Shown in pieces: positions 1 to 8,511 of a stretch of DNA of 64,000 bases. The position numbers and the translations under genes are program-made. Under the pieces are notes generated by a model, which did no database searches, was not told where the DNA came from, and saw only the letters and a program-made list of their open reading frames with translations. Within the stretch, counting starts at the first letter, position 1. Each line of letters starts with the position of its first letter. The stretch is from Gluconacetobacter johannae (lineage in GTDB: Bacteria; Pseudomonadota; Alphaproteobacteria; Acetobacterales; Acetobacteraceae): positions 124,001-188,000 of the forward strand of contig NZ_JABEQH010000006.1 of NCBI RefSeq assembly GCF_014174305.1. Direction: 5' to 3'.

Positions 1-430
1 GACCGACCAGAAGCTGATCCATTACAAAGGCAGTTCGCCGGCGGCCGGCCTGACCTTCCTGGCCGGCTTCATCTACAACGACCCCCGGACCGCGATCCGT
101 GATTTCGAAGTGTATGGGGCGCTTGAAAATCGCGGGTTCTGGCCGGCCCGCCCCATGGACAGCATCGGCCTGGCCTTCACCTACACCAGCATCGCGCCGG
201 GCACCCGCAATACCGAGGCCCTGCTGATGGCCCAGAACAGGACCGGCCTGCCCAACCATGCCACCGGCGTGCAGACCAATGCCGAGATCATCGAATTCAA
301 CTACGCCATCCATGTCATGCGCGGCGTGACGTTCGCGCCCGATTTCCAATATTATTTCAACCCCAACGGCCAGCACGCCCTGCGCGATGCGGCGATGCTG
401 GGCTTCAAGACCTACGTCTCCATCTTCTGA
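1..430 (+). CDS. oprB: Carbohydrate porin, OprB family (C-terminal part, start outside window)
   Basis: The reading frame is open from base 2 and ends at TGA 428-430, giving about 142 visible residues. The stretch with EVYGALENRGFW, then a conserved FEFN-like EFNYAIHV, then PDFQYYFNPNGQ and a final aromatic residue (SIF) is typical of the last strands of OprB carbohydrate-selective porins. These form trimeric outer-membrane channels that let sugars into the periplasm. The terminal Phe fits recognition by the BAM machinery. The 5' end lies beyond the window edge, so the signal peptide and start cannot be judged. It converges with fumC, with only 23 bp between the two stop codons. Confidence 0.85.
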   Translation, partial: TDQKLIHYKGSSPAAGLTFLAGFIYNDPRTAIRDFEVYGALENRGFWPARPMDSIGLAFTYTSIAPGTRNTEALLMAQNRTGLPNHATGVQTNAEIIEFNYAIHVMRGVTFAPDFQYYFNPNGQHALRDAAMLGFKTYVSIF

Positions 431-453
431 CGGGCCGAACCCCACCGGTCCTT

Positions 454-1905
454 TCAGGCGCCCGCGACGCCGGACCCGACCATGTCGATCGGCCTGACCA
501 GCCGATCGAAGGTCTCGGCATCGACCGCGCCGGACCGCAGGGCGGCGTCGCGCAGCGACACATCGTGCGCCATGGCGTCATGCGCGATGGCCGAGGCCCG
601 ATCATACCCGATGACGGGACTCAGCGCCGTCACCAGCATCACCGAGCCTTCGACATAATGGCGGATGCGCTCGCGGTTCAATTCGGTGCCTTCGACCGAA
701 TACCGGCGGAACGACCGGCAGCCATCGGCCAGGATGCGGATCGCGTGCAGCACATTCGCAATCACCACCGGCCGCATGACGTTCAGCTCGAACTGTCCCT
801 GGCTGCCGGCGAACGCCACCGCCGCATCGTTGCCGAACACCTGGGTGCAGATCATGACCAGGGCCTCGCACTGGGTCGGGTTGACCTTGCCGGGCATGAT
901 CGACGATCCGGGCTCGTTGGCGGGCAGGCGCAGTTCCGCCAGCCCGCACCGGGGGCCCGACCCCAGCCAGCGCATGTCGTTGGCGATTTTCATCAGCACC
1001 ACCGCGACGCCACGCAGCGCCGCCGACATCCGCACCATGGCGTCCAGGCCGCCAAGAGCCGCGAACTTGTTCGGCGCGGTAACGAAGCCGGCCCCCGTCA
1101 GCTCGGCGATGCGCGCCGCGATCGCCGGGCCGAAGCCCGCCGGCGCGTTCAGCCCCGTGCCCACGGCGGTGCCGCCCGCCGCCAGTTCCAGCACGCCGCC
1201 CCGCGCCGCCTGCACACCGCCGGCCGCATCGCGGATCTGATGGGCCCAGCCCGACCATTCCTGGCCTACGGTCAGCGGCACGGCGTCCTGCAGATGCGTC
1301 CGCCCGATCTTCACCACATCGCTCCATCGCGCGGACCGTTCCTCGATCACCCCGGCCAGGGCGTCGAGTTCCGGCGACAGGCGTTCGTCCACCGCCCGCA
1401 GCGTCGCCACATGCATCGCGGTCGGAAAAGTATCGTTGCTGGACTGGCCCATATTGACGTCATCATTGGGATGGACCGGCTGCTGCGCGCCCGGCATGCC
1501 CCCCAGCAACTGGATGGCGCGATTGGCGATGACCTCGTTGGCGTTCATGTTCGTCTGGGTGCCGGAACCGGTCTGCCAGACGAATAGAGGAAAATGATCG
1601 TCCAATCGGCCATCCGCCACTTCGTCCGCCGCGCGGATGATGGCGTCGGCCTTCCAGCGCGGCAGGCGACCATCGGCCAGGTTCACCAGCGCCGCCGCCT
1701 TCTTGACGATTCCGTAGGCACGACACAGCTCTTGCGGCATCCGGTCGGTACCGATCGAGAAATGGACCAGGCTGCGCTGGGTCTGCGCCCCCCAGTACCG
1801 ATCGGCGGGAACCGCGATCGCGCCCAGCGCATCGTGCTCCTGCCGTTCACCGGTCGTCGTCAGCCCGATCGGCAGATCGGACAGGGTCCGGGGTTCGTTC
1901 GTCAT
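454..1905 (-). CDS. fumC: Class II fumarate hydratase (fumarase C)
   Basis: 483 residues when started at the ATG at 1905, which has a strong GGGAGG ribosome site; an upstream in-frame ATG at 2001 lacks one. It reversibly hydrates fumarate to L-malate in the TCA cycle, as an iron-free cytoplasmic tetramer. Family marks are visible in order: TGSGTQTNMNANEV, HPNDDVNMGQSSNDTFPT (substrate loop), GRTHLQDAVPLTVGQE with the conserved His, and the signature GSSIMPGKVNPTQ. Length matches the family (about 460-480). Its promoter should lie in 1906-2060, just after the terminator of the histone-like gene. Other superfamily members (aspartase, argininosuccinate lyase) are less likely given the close FumC-type signature. 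Confidence 0.95.
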   Translation of the reverse strand: MTNEPRTLSDLPIGLTTTGERQEHDALGAIAVPADRYWGAQTQRSLVHFSIGTDRMPQELCRAYGIVKKAAALVNLADGRLPRWKADAIIRAADEVADGRLDDHFPLFVWQTGSGTQTNMNANEVIANRAIQLLGGMPGAQQPVHPNDDVNMGQSSNDTFPTAMHVATLRAVDERLSPELDALAGVIEERSARWSDVVKIGRTHLQDAVPLTVGQEWSGWAHQIRDAAGGVQAARGGVLELAAGGTAVGTGLNAPAGFGPAIAARIAELTGAGFVTAPNKFAALGGLDAMVRMSAALRGVAVVLMKIANDMRWLGSGPRCGLAELRLPANEPGSSIMPGKVNPTQCEALVMICTQVFGNDAAVAFAGSQGQFELNVMRPVVIANVLHAIRILADGCRSFRRYSVEGTELNRERIRHYVEGSVMLVTALSPVIGYDRASAIAHDAMAHDVSLRDAALRSGAVDAETFDRLVRPIDMVGSGVAGA

Positions 1906-2060
1906 GTCGCCCTCCCATACGCAATTTCCACCGACGAGCTTGGCGAGATGATCGGTGGACCCAGGCCCGGAACCGACCAGGGCCGATGGCCCGTCGTCCA
2001 TTCAACGCGGGCGACGGGAAGGCGGATCCGTCACGACATGCGCCGCGCGCGGACAACAAA

Positions 2061-2093
2061 AAAGGCGGCCCGCCACCAGGACGGACCGCCTTT
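2061..2093 (-). terminator. Rho-independent terminator of the histone-like gene
   Basis: Inverted repeat 2061-2072 / 2082-2093 (AAAGGCGG paired with CCGCCTTT plus an inner CCG/CGG). On the minus strand it is followed by further T residues (TTTGTTG), and it lies 48 bp past the stop of the 2142-3188 gene. Confidence 0.75.
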
Positions 2094-2141
2094 CCATCGT
2101 CGGACCGAAAAGGCCAGACTGTCACATGAGCTTTGCCGCCA

Positions 2142-3188
2142 TCAGGACTTGCCGTTGCCCTTGCCCGCCTTCAGCGCCGCAAGGCGGGCCAGCCTGACCT
2201 GCTTGCGCGCCTCGCGGGCCTCACGCCACGCATCGACGGCCGTGCGCGTGCCCTTCGCCGCACGACGCGACGCCACGGGCTTGACCGCGGCCGGGGCAGC
2301 CTTTGCCACACGCGCGGCCGGCGCCTTCTTCGCAACGGCCTTTGTGGCGACGACCTTTGTCGCCACGGCTTTCGGCGTGGCCTTCTTGGCGGCAGCCTTT
2401 ACCGGCGCGGCCTTCGTCGCCTTTGCAGCCGGCTTGGCCGCCACGCCCTTCGTCGCTGCAACCTTGGTCGCTGCAACCTTGGTCGCCGGCGCCTTCGCAG
2501 CCTTGGCCTTCGGGGCCTTCACCTCGGTCTTTACGGCTGCCTTGGCACGCCCCTTCGGGGCTTCGGCCACGACGGGCGCCGGGGCAGCGGCCTTGCGGGC
2601 CGAAGCGGCCGAGACCCGACGCGCCGGGTTCTTGGCGACGGCGGCACGCACCGTCGCCCGGGCAGCCGGGGCGCTTCGCGGCGCGGGCGCCGCAACTGCT
2701 GCCGATCGGGCGGCGGGTTTACGGGCCGTGGTCATCACGTCCTCGGCCACCGCGCGGGTCTTGACGGCCGGACGCGCCGCACTCTTGGGACGGGCTGCGC
2801 CCCGCGCGGGGCGGGCGGGGGCAACCGGGGCGACAGCGACCGGGGCCACCGCGGCGACCCGACGCCGCCGCGGCGCGGCAACGGGTTCGGGCGCGGGCTC
2901 GGCCGCGACAGCCTTCGCGGCGCGCGTGCGCCTGGCCGGCTTGGCCTCGGCCGTCGTTTCCGCAGGCGCCTCCACCGCGACCGGGGCAATTTCGATCTTG
3001 GCCGCAGCAGCCTTCGCCTTCTTCCCGGCGGCCTTGCCCTCGGTCCGGGCCGGCGCCTCGACCGGCGCGGCCGCCGTCTCGACGACCGTGGCCTCGACCG
3101 GCGCGGCCGTTACCGGGGTTGCGGAGGCAGTCTTCGCCGACCCCTTGCGACGACCACCGCGGGTAGCCGTCTTCGTCTCATCACTCAT
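2142..3188 (-). CDS. Histone H1-like Lys/Ala/Pro-rich DNA-binding protein
   Basis: 348 residues, almost wholly Ala, Lys, Pro, Arg, Val and Thr. Short degenerate repeats such as VAATK, KAAAKKA and ATKVVATK are present, with an RGGRRKG cluster near the N-terminus. Composition and repeats resemble eukaryotic H1 tails and bacterial AlgP/Hc1-like proteins, which bind DNA non-specifically and compact or insulate it. No folded domain is recognisable except a short charged C-terminal helix (WREAREARKQ). The ATG at 3188 follows a purine-rich stretch. A clear terminator follows the gene. Neighbours are unrelated, so it is probably monocistronic. The product name is by composition only; a role in nucleoid structure is inference. 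Confidence 0.7.
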   Translation of the reverse strand: MSDETKTATRGGRRKGSAKTASATPVTAAPVEATVVETAAAPVEAPARTEGKAAGKKAKAAAAKIEIAPVAVEAPAETTAEAKPARRTRAAKAVAAEPAPEPVAAPRRRRVAAVAPVAVAPVAPARPARGAARPKSAARPAVKTRAVAEDVMTTARKPAARSAAVAAPAPRSAPAARATVRAAVAKNPARRVSAASARKAAAPAPVVAEAPKGRAKAAVKTEVKAPKAKAAKAPATKVAATKVAATKGVAAKPAAKATKAAPVKAAAKKATPKAVATKVVATKAVAKKAPAARVAKAAPAAVKPVASRRAAKGTRTAVDAWREAREARKQVRLARLAALKAGKGNGKS

Positions 3189-3865
3189 ATAGATACAACC
3201 TCTTGCAGACCCAGGTTTCCATCGTTCTGGTCAATGACGCGACGTTCCCACACGCCAGCGATCGAACGGGTATCCTGGAAAGCCATTCCGTTCCCCGCCC
3301 TGCCGGATCTCCCGCCCGCCCGAAAGCAGGTCATGAAAACAACCCGTTCTTTCGCATCATTTCGACTTTAGCGACAGGCATGTCAAGTCAAAGCCACTAT
3401 AAATCGTCATTTTTTCTTGATGCACGATAAAAGCCGTTCAGGAGGCGGAGTTCCGGGAACGTTATAAAATATTTTTCTCTTTATAATATCGACAGTTTTT
3501 AAAAATAAGCCGTCACCCCGCAACGACCTTCCGGGCCTGCCGGCCGGGCCGCGCCCCGCGACGTCCGGGCCGGCGGCGCCCTCCATCGGCAGGGAGGCCA
3601 CGGTTTGTCGCCCGATTCCGAAACCGGGCAGCCCCACCGCCAAGAATCACGGACTCCGCACAGGCCGGCGCGGATGTCGGTACTCCTCGATGGCGCGGAG
3701 GGGACCGGACCATCGGAAGCGTCGCGGCCGACGGAAGGGAAAGCCCTGTCCTCGGCATGCTTTTTTCCTGAAATGGGCCGGCGCGGTCGCCGGGTCGTGG
3801 CAGAAACCGATGCCGGCCCCTCCGGCCGGATTCACGATCCTGCCTGTTTCCATCAGCCTGCGCGA
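3189..3865. other. Gene-poor stretch between the histone-like gene and cobU
   Basis: About 680 bp without a convincing gene. The part from about 3340 to 3510 is clearly AT-rich (runs such as TTTTTTCTTG and TTTTTAAAAATAAG) against a GC-rich genome, and probably carries the promoter region of the minus-strand histone-like gene. The rest (3520-3865) is GC-rich with no supported reading frame. I looked for a cobalamin riboswitch next to the cob genes and could not find one. Confidence 0.5.
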
Positions 3866-4420
3866 TCAGCGCGGGCCGCTCTCCTTGACCGTCATGGGCA
3901 GGCCCGCGACCATGAACACCACTCGCGTGGCCTCGCGCGCGACGGCCTGATGCAGCAGTCCCGCCTCGTCGCGAAAACGGCGGCCCAGGGCGGTTTCCGG
4001 GACGATGCCCAACCCGACCTCATTCCCCACCAGGACGCTGAGGGCCCGGCGACGCCGCAACGCCGCAAGCAGATCGGCCCGGGCCAGGGCGATGTCCCGT
4101 CCGTCCAGGATCAAATTCGTCAGCCACAGCGTCAGGCAATCCACCAGCACCGGCGCGTCGGCCGCCGCATCCAGCGCGCCGGGAAGATCGAGCGGCTCCT
4201 CCACCGTCCGCCAGCCGGCGATCCGCGTCGCGCGATGACGGGCGATCCGCTGGCGCATTTCATCGTCCCAGCCCCGTCCGGTGGCCAGATAGGTCCACGG
4301 CCCCGGCAGGGCGGTGACCATCGCCTCGCCATGACGGCTCTTGCCCGAACGGACGCCGCCCAGCACCAGCACGCATTCCGCGTCGCGTTTCCGATCGTCT
4401 CCGGCTCCAGCCTGTTCCAT
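3866..4420 (-). CDS. cobU: Adenosylcobinamide kinase / adenosylcobinamide-phosphate guanylyltransferase
   Basis: 184 residues from the ATG at 4420, preceded by GGAGG; the frame stays open far upstream but without a site and against cobT. The bifunctional enzyme phosphorylates adenosylcobinamide and then transfers GMP to give AdoCbi-GDP for nucleotide-loop assembly. The N-terminus shows the P-loop LVLGGVRSGKSRHGE. It is followed by the family stretch YLATGRGWDDEMRQRIARHRA, containing the His region used for guanylylation, then VDCLTLWLTNL and LVGNEVGLGIVPE. Length matches CobU/CobP (about 175-190). It is divergent from cobT with about 51 bp between the starts, so the two probably share a control region. 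Confidence 0.92.
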   Translation of the reverse strand: MEQAGAGDDRKRDAECVLVLGGVRSGKSRHGEAMVTALPGPWTYLATGRGWDDEMRQRIARHRATRIAGWRTVEEPLDLPGALDAAADAPVLVDCLTLWLTNLILDGRDIALARADLLAALRRRRALSVLVGNEVGLGIVPETALGRRFRDEAGLLHQAVAREATRVVFMVAGLPMTVKESGPR

Positions 4421-4471
4421 CCCGCGTCCTCCGTCTTGCGTCGGGCGGCATAACGCCACACAAAATGCGCC

Positions 4472-5521
4472 ATGCAAGCCCCCGAATACCCCGAACCGCC
4501 CCGCCCCCCCGCCTTCACGACGATGGAGGCCCTGCGCGCCGCCTGCACATGCCTGCCCCCGCCGGACGACGTGGCCCGGCAGGCCATCGCGGCGCGTGAC
4601 GCGACGCTGACCAAACCGCCCGGCAGCCTGGGCCGGCTGGAGGCGCTGGTCGCCTGGCTTGGCGCGTGGCAGGGGCGGTCCGTCCCGGTGCTGGACCATG
4701 TGCAGGTGGTGATCTTCGCCGGCAATCACGGCGTCGTCGCCCAGGGGGTCTCGCCCTGGCCGGCGGCCGTCACCGCGCAGATGGTCGGGAATTTCGCGGC
4801 CGGCGGAGCGGCCATCAACCAGATGGCCCGGGTCGCGGGGGCCGGCCTGCGCGTCGTGCCCATGGCCGGGCTGGCCCCCACCGCCGATTTCACCCTGGCG
4901 CCGGCGATGGATGACGGCGCATTCCTCGCTGCGGTCTCGGCCGGCCATGACGCGGTCGGGGCCGACATCGACCTGCTGTGCCTGGGCGAGATGGGGATCG
5001 GCAACACCACCGCCGCCGCCGCCCTGGCGGCCGGCCTGTTCGGCGGCACGGGGCAGGACTGGGCGGGGCGGGGCACCGGCCTGGATGCGGCCGGGGTGGC
5101 GCACAAGGCCCAGGTGATCGACACGGCCCTGGCCCGCCATGCCGATGCCCGCCACGACCCGCTGGCCGTCGCCCGCTGCCTGGGCGGCCGGGAACTGGCG
5201 GCGATCCTGGGCGCCGTCCTGGCCGCGCGGCATCGGCGCATTCCGGTCCTGCTGGACGGTTTCGTCTGCACGGCCGCCGCCGCCCCGCTGGCCCGCCTGG
5301 ACCCGTCCGGCCTGGCGCACACCACCCTGGCCCATCGCTCCGCCGAGGCCGGGCATGCGGCGCTGGCCCGGGCGCTGAACCTTTCCCCCCTGCTGGATCT
5401 CGACCTTCGGCTGGGCGAGGCCACGGGGGCGGCCCTGGCGGTGCCCCTGCTGCGCGCCGCCGTGGCGTGCCACGCCGGAATGGCGACCTTCGCCCAGGCC
5501 GGGGTCAGCGACCGGACATGA
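4472..5521 (+). CDS. cobT: Nicotinate-nucleotide-dimethylbenzimidazole phosphoribosyltransferase
   Basis: 349 residues. It activates the lower ligand of vitamin B12 by making alpha-ribazole phosphate from nicotinate mononucleotide and dimethylbenzimidazole. Family marks: [13 protein letters not shown] near the N-terminus, [35 protein letters not shown], and C-terminal [19 protein letters not shown] containing the conserved Glu of the active site. The ATG at 4472 gives the usual length; an internal ATG at 4523 is possible. Its stop overlaps the cobS start (ATGA), so the two are translationally coupled. Confidence 0.93.
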   Translation: MQAPEYPEPPRPPAFTTMEALRAACTCLPPPDDVARQAIAARDATLTKPPGSLGRLEALVAWLGAWQGRSVPVLDHVQVVIFAGNHGVVAQGVSPWPAAVTAQMVGNFAAGGAAINQMARVAGAGLRVVPMAGLAPTADFTLAPAMDDGAFLAAVSAGHDAVGADIDLLCLGEMGIGNTTAAAALAAGLFGGTGQDWAGRGTGLDAAGVAHKAQVIDTALARHADARHDPLAVARCLGGRELAAILGAVLAARHRRIPVLLDGFVCTAAAAPLARLDPSGLAHTTLAHRSAEAGHAALARALNLSPLLDLDLRLGEATGAALAVPLLRAAVACHAGMATFAQAGVSDRT

Positions 5522-6273
5522 GCTGGATCGCCCGACGCCGCGCCGACCTGCTGGCCGGGCTGGGGCTGCTGACCCGCCTGCCGGTCGGCTGGCTGGCACG
5601 CGGCGCGGGGCCGGTCGACATGGCCCGCTCGGTCTGGACCTGGCCCCTGGCGGGCCTGGGGGTCGGCGTCGTGGGGGGGGGCGTCCTGGCCGTGCTGTCG
5701 CTGGCCGGTGTGCCCCGGCTGCCGGCGGCGGGGTGGGCGGTGGCGGTCCAGATCCTGCTGACCGGCGGCCTGCATGAGGACGGCCTGGCCGACATGGCCG
5801 ACGGGTTCGGCGGCGGCCGGGATCGTGCGCGGAAGCTGGAGATCATGCGCGACAGCCGCATCGGCGCCTATGGCGTCCTGGCCTTGGTCCTGTCGCTTCT
5901 GCTCCGGGTGACGGCGGCGGCGGCGGCGGCGCATCCCATCGCCGCAATGGCCGTCGCGGGGACGCTGTCGCGCGCGGCGATGACAGGGGTCCTGGCCGCC
6001 CTGCCCCCGGCCCGCGGCGACGGCATCGCCGGCACGATGGGCCGGATCCCGCGCCCCGCCCTCGGCGCCGGCCTGCTGGTGGCGGCGCTGGTGGCGGCAT
6101 GCCTGCCCCCCACGCCGGCGCGGGCCGGCGCGGCCTGCGTGGCCGCCGCCGTATCGGCGGCAGGCATCGCCCGCCTGGCCCGGCGGCAGATCGGCGGCCA
6201 GACGGGCGACGTCCTGGGAGGAACCGCCTCCATCGCCGAATGCGCCGTCCTCACCATAATGGCCGCCGCCTGA
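5518..6273 (+). CDS. cobS: Adenosylcobinamide-GDP ribazoletransferase (cobalamin synthase)
   Basis: 251 residues, starting at the ATG that overlaps the cobT stop. This inner-membrane enzyme joins AdoCbi-GDP with alpha-ribazole to give adenosylcobalamin. Visible marks: LLTRLPVGW near the N-terminus, [37 protein letters not shown] (split here only for description; it contains the [11 protein letters not shown] motif), and several hydrophobic helices in the second half. Length matches the family (about 245-260). With cobU and cobT it completes the nucleotide-loop assembly set; corrin-ring genes are not in the window. A run of nine G (5673-5681) lies in codons 52-55 but the frame is intact. Confidence 0.93.
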   Translation: MSWIARRRADLLAGLGLLTRLPVGWLARGAGPVDMARSVWTWPLAGLGVGVVGGGVLAVLSLAGVPRLPAAGWAVAVQILLTGGLHEDGLADMADGFGGGRDRARKLEIMRDSRIGAYGVLALVLSLLLRVTAAAAAAHPIAAMAVAGTLSRAAMTGVLAALPPARGDGIAGTMGRIPRPALGAGLLVAALVAACLPPTPARAGAACVAAAVSAAGIARLARRQIGGQTGDVLGGTASIAECAVLTIMAAA

Positions 6274-6393
6274 CCGCGCGCGGCTCACATCACATAATCA
6301 GGATACCCAGGCCGCCGTCTTGCAACCGATCCCGCCCGGCACAGATCCAGACTGACGGGGGCAATTCCTGGCCCCGGTGAGGGAGAACACGCC

Positions 6394-6546
6394 ATGTTCG
6401 GTAAACGTTTTGCCGGGCACCCGACCGGCCACAAATTGTCGGACAATACCAAGCAGACGCTCGGCGGGGTGGTGATCGTGCTGCTGATGCTGGCCGCCAT
6501 CGCCGCCAGCATCATGCTGTCGCCCATGATTCCGCTGGGTCACTGA
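6394..6546 (+). CDS. Small single-pass membrane protein (50 aa)
   Basis: ATG at 6394 preceded by GGGAGAA at a good distance. The 50-residue product has a polar N-terminus (MFGKRFAGHPTGHKLSDNTK), one hydrophobic segment (about residues 24-44, VVIVLLMLAAIAASIML) and a short tail PMIPLGH. I do not recognise a family. The start site and a clean membrane segment make it a plausible real gene, likely monocistronic, between cobS and the convergent CHRD gene. Confidence 0.55.
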   Translation: MFGKRFAGHPTGHKLSDNTKQTLGGVVIVLLMLAAIAASIMLSPMIPLGH

Positions 6547-6607
6547 CGTCGTCGATCATGACAAGGCCGGGCGGAGGCTGAAAAGGCCCCGCCCAGGCAT
6601 CCGCCGG

Positions 6608-7039
6608 TCAGCGCGTGTCCTGAACCTTCAGCTGCGCCCGGGCCTCGCCGTCAGGATGGGCGGCGGTATGCAGGTTGATATAGACGCGGCCGGCGCGCAA
6701 CGCCGTCACCTGATCGGCCGTCATCATCACCGATCCCCGCAGCGGACTGACGTACGGCCCGCTGATGGGCACCATCACCCCGGCATCCTGGCCCGGATCG
6801 GCGGGTCCATGGAAATGGGCGGCCGTCACCGGGCCGCTCAACCCGCTCCAGCTCAACCGGTAGGTCACCAGATTGCGCTTGTCATCCAGCATTCCGGTCA
6901 CGCCGCCGGATGGCGCGCCCGTAACACCCGCGGATGGCGTGAACTGCCCCATGACATGCAGGGTCCGGGCCGTCGCCGGGGCGGCGACCGCCGCCACGGC
7001 GGCAAGCGCCACGCCCGCGAAAACAGAAGAACGGATCAT
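6608..7039 (-). CDS. CHRD-domain secreted protein
   Basis: 143 residues from the ATG at 7039, which has GAGGAG upstream and opens a clean signal peptide (MIRSSVFAGVALAAVAAVAAPATA, cleavage after ATA). The mature part has the CHRD pattern: AHFHGPADPGQDAGVMVPI in the middle and the terminal YINLHTAAHPDGEARAQLK. CHRD domains were first described in chordin; bacterial single-domain versions are exported and of unknown role. An upstream in-frame start at 7099 would spoil the signal peptide. It lies among several very small exported proteins transcribed on the same strand. Confidence 0.8.
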   Translation of the reverse strand: MIRSSVFAGVALAAVAAVAAPATARTLHVMGQFTPSAGVTGAPSGGVTGMLDDKRNLVTYRLSWSGLSGPVTAAHFHGPADPGQDAGVMVPISGPYVSPLRGSVMMTADQVTALRAGRVYINLHTAAHPDGEARAQLKVQDTR

Positions 7040-7126
7040 CGGATATCTCTCCTCATCGACCGGCGCTACGCAACACCGGTCGCAGGGCCGCAAAGCCATC
7101 CCGTACGGCCGGCGGCCGGCGCCCGG

Positions 7127-7261
7127 TCAGATGTCGAGACCGGCCGAGCGGTTCAATGCCGACATCTCGGGATCGATCCTGCTTTCGACAAGCCGCGCGA
7201 CCTGCAGACCGCCAACGATGAACAGGCCTGACACCAGACCGATCATTCCCAGATAGACCAT
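7127..7261 (-). CDS. Small membrane protein (44 aa)
   Basis: ATG at 7261 with AGGAG eight bases upstream. The product starts MVYLGMIGLVSGLFIVGGLQ, a single hydrophobic helix, followed by a polar tail (VARLVESRIDPEMSALNRSAGLDI). No family recognised. The ribosome site and short spacing to the CHRD gene (87 bp downstream on the same strand) support a real small gene, perhaps co-transcribed with it. Confidence 0.5.
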   Translation of the reverse strand: MVYLGMIGLVSGLFIVGGLQVARLVESRIDPEMSALNRSAGLDI

Positions 7262-7402
7262 TGCCGTTCTCCTGCTGAAGATCACCCAACACCGTCAGGA
7301 GTGACCGTCCCCTGTGCCCGAATCATGGCAAGAGACGGACTTTTATGCAGCGCCGCCCACGGTCCGGCGATCCTCGCCAGGGCGACAGGCGCGTCGCCAC
7401 GC

Positions 7403-7579
7403 CTACCAGCCGCCGCCGTGACCGCCATATCCACCAGTATTGTATCCGCCAGGATGATCGCGGCCATAATCGTCATGGTGATGATGGCCACCATGATCGT
7501 ACTCGCATCCGGCCAGAACCAGCATCGCCATGAAAATACACAGCGACTTTGCGCCAACCGGCCGCAAGACCTGCTGCAT
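7403..7579 (-). CDS. Small His/Gly/Tyr-rich lipoprotein (58 aa)
   Basis: ATG at 7579 with GGGGAG upstream. The N-terminus is a lipoprotein signal with lipobox LVLAGC (Cys at residue 25). The mature 34 residues are EYDHGGHHHHDDYGRDHPGG and then more Gly/Tyr/His, ending GGHGGGW. The composition suggests metal binding (His4-Asp2), but that is inference. Many acetic acid bacteria carry similar tiny His/Gly lipoproteins. It is followed on the same strand, after about 140 bp, by the 44-aa membrane protein. Confidence 0.6.
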   Translation of the reverse strand: MQQVLRPVGAKSLCIFMAMLVLAGCEYDHGGHHHHDDYGRDHPGGYNTGGYGGHGGGW

Positions 7580-7638
7580 GATCGTTCTCCCCATCTGGGC
7601 GCAACGTCCGGCAGGCGGAAAAGTTCGGCTGGCGCGGC

Positions 7639-8007
7639 CTACCCGCCGTTCTGCACCAGCGTCCAGACGCCATCGACTTTCTTGAATGCAAGGTTCGCCG
7701 TGTTCGTTCCGGCCTTTGTCACGGCCGTCACGGCACAGCGGTAGACGCCGTTGTCCCTGGCCGTGCAATCGGCATTGGTGATCGCAAGATCCGCCGGGTC
7801 GTAGGGTCCGCTGAACAGGCCCAGTGTCCGGTCGGACGTCTTCTGGTTTTCGGTCTGCATGGCGGTGCGGACCACCTGCAGGATCTCCGCCTTCGTCGGG
7901 GGACCGGACTGGCCGCAGGCGGCCAGCAGAAGCGGCAGGGCCAGGGCGGCGCAGGCCGCAGCGAGTCCCTGCCGCGGGGCATGGGCGTCAGCGCGCGGGG
8001 TGGGCAT
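7639..8007 (-). CDS. Putative lipoprotein (122 aa)
   Basis: From the ATG at 8007 the protein has an N-terminal signal with lipobox LLLAAC (Cys about residue 31), then a domain starting GQSGPPTKAEILQVVRTAMQ. Two cysteines (ADCTARDNGVYRCAV) may form a disulfide, and the C-terminal strand AFKKVDGVWTLVQNGG resembles small NTF2-like or lumazine-binding-like folds. No family was named with confidence. The in-frame start at 8070 would add a polar extension before the signal, so 8007 is preferred. It is followed by the His-rich lipoprotein 59 bp downstream. Confidence 0.65.
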   Translation of the reverse strand: MPTPRADAHAPRQGLAAACAALALPLLLAACGQSGPPTKAEILQVVRTAMQTENQKTSDRTLGLFSGPYDPADLAITNADCTARDNGVYRCAVTAVTKAGTNTANLAFKKVDGVWTLVQNGG

Positions 8008-8087
8008 GATCCATCGCTCCGTGAATGTCCGATGGCATGCGAACGGACGAACGCGCCTGCGGTTCGCCACCGCGTATCAAACCCGCC

Positions 8088-8204
8088 TTACCAGGGGTGG
8101 CTATCGGCGAGAAACCGCCCCATCTCTCCGACCATGCTGATGGCGACACAGCAGATCGCCACGGCAAGCAGCAGCATGACGAACATGCACAGACGGCGTA
8201 TCAT
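8088..8204 (-). CDS. Possible 38-aa membrane peptide
   Basis: ATG at 8204, stop TAA at 8088-8090. The product MIRRLCMFVMLLLAVAICCV plus AISMVGEMGRFLADSHPW is a positive start followed by one hydrophobic helix. The ribosome site is weak (GGGGGCGG, distant). Reported only as possible; it fits the pattern of small membrane genes in this region. Confidence 0.3.
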   Translation of the reverse strand: MIRRLCMFVMLLLAVAICCVAISMVGEMGRFLADSHPW

Positions 8205-8261
8205 GGCGCCCGCCGCCCCCGGCTCGCCACGACGCGCGGCACGAGGTCAGGAGAACGATTC

Positions 8262-8498
8262 ATGTCCCGCTTTATCGAAGATGACGACACGCCCTCGGAC
8301 GCCGGACCGGACAAGCACGAACAGGCCCGACGCCTGGCCGAGGCCGCCTTGCGCGCCGAAGAGGACGGAGACCACACCCGCGCCGACGCCCTGTTCGCCG
8401 AGGCCGAACATACCGACCCCCAGGCCGTCGAGAACGTCCTGATGGAATGGCCCGACCACCCCCGCACCCACCGCCGCGCGGCCTCGCGGCGCGGCTGA
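8262..8498 (+). CDS. Hypothetical acidic protein (78 aa)
   Basis: ATG at 8262 with AGGAG upstream. The product begins MSRFIEDDDTPSDAGPDKHE, continues with an Ala/Glu-rich helix (ARRLAEAALRAEEDGDHTRADALFAEAEH) and ends basic (THRRAASRRG). The helix looks like a short TPR-like pair. No named family. It is monocistronic and converges on the acyltransferase gene with 13 bp between the stops. Confidence 0.6.
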   Translation: MSRFIEDDDTPSDAGPDKHEQARRLAEAALRAEEDGDHTRADALFAEAEHTDPQAVENVLMEWPDHPRTHRRAASRRG

Positions 8499-8511
8499 AG
8501 ACGGACCACGG

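Noticed and set aside
3407-3758. Short minus-strand frames between the histone-like gene and cobU
   Set aside because: Overlapping frames with no ribosome site, covering an evident promoter region.
3520-3865. Cobalamin riboswitch near cobU/cobT
   Set aside because: No B12-box-like sequence or expected GGTG...GCCACTG pattern could be found on either strand, and the 51 bp between the divergent starts is too short.
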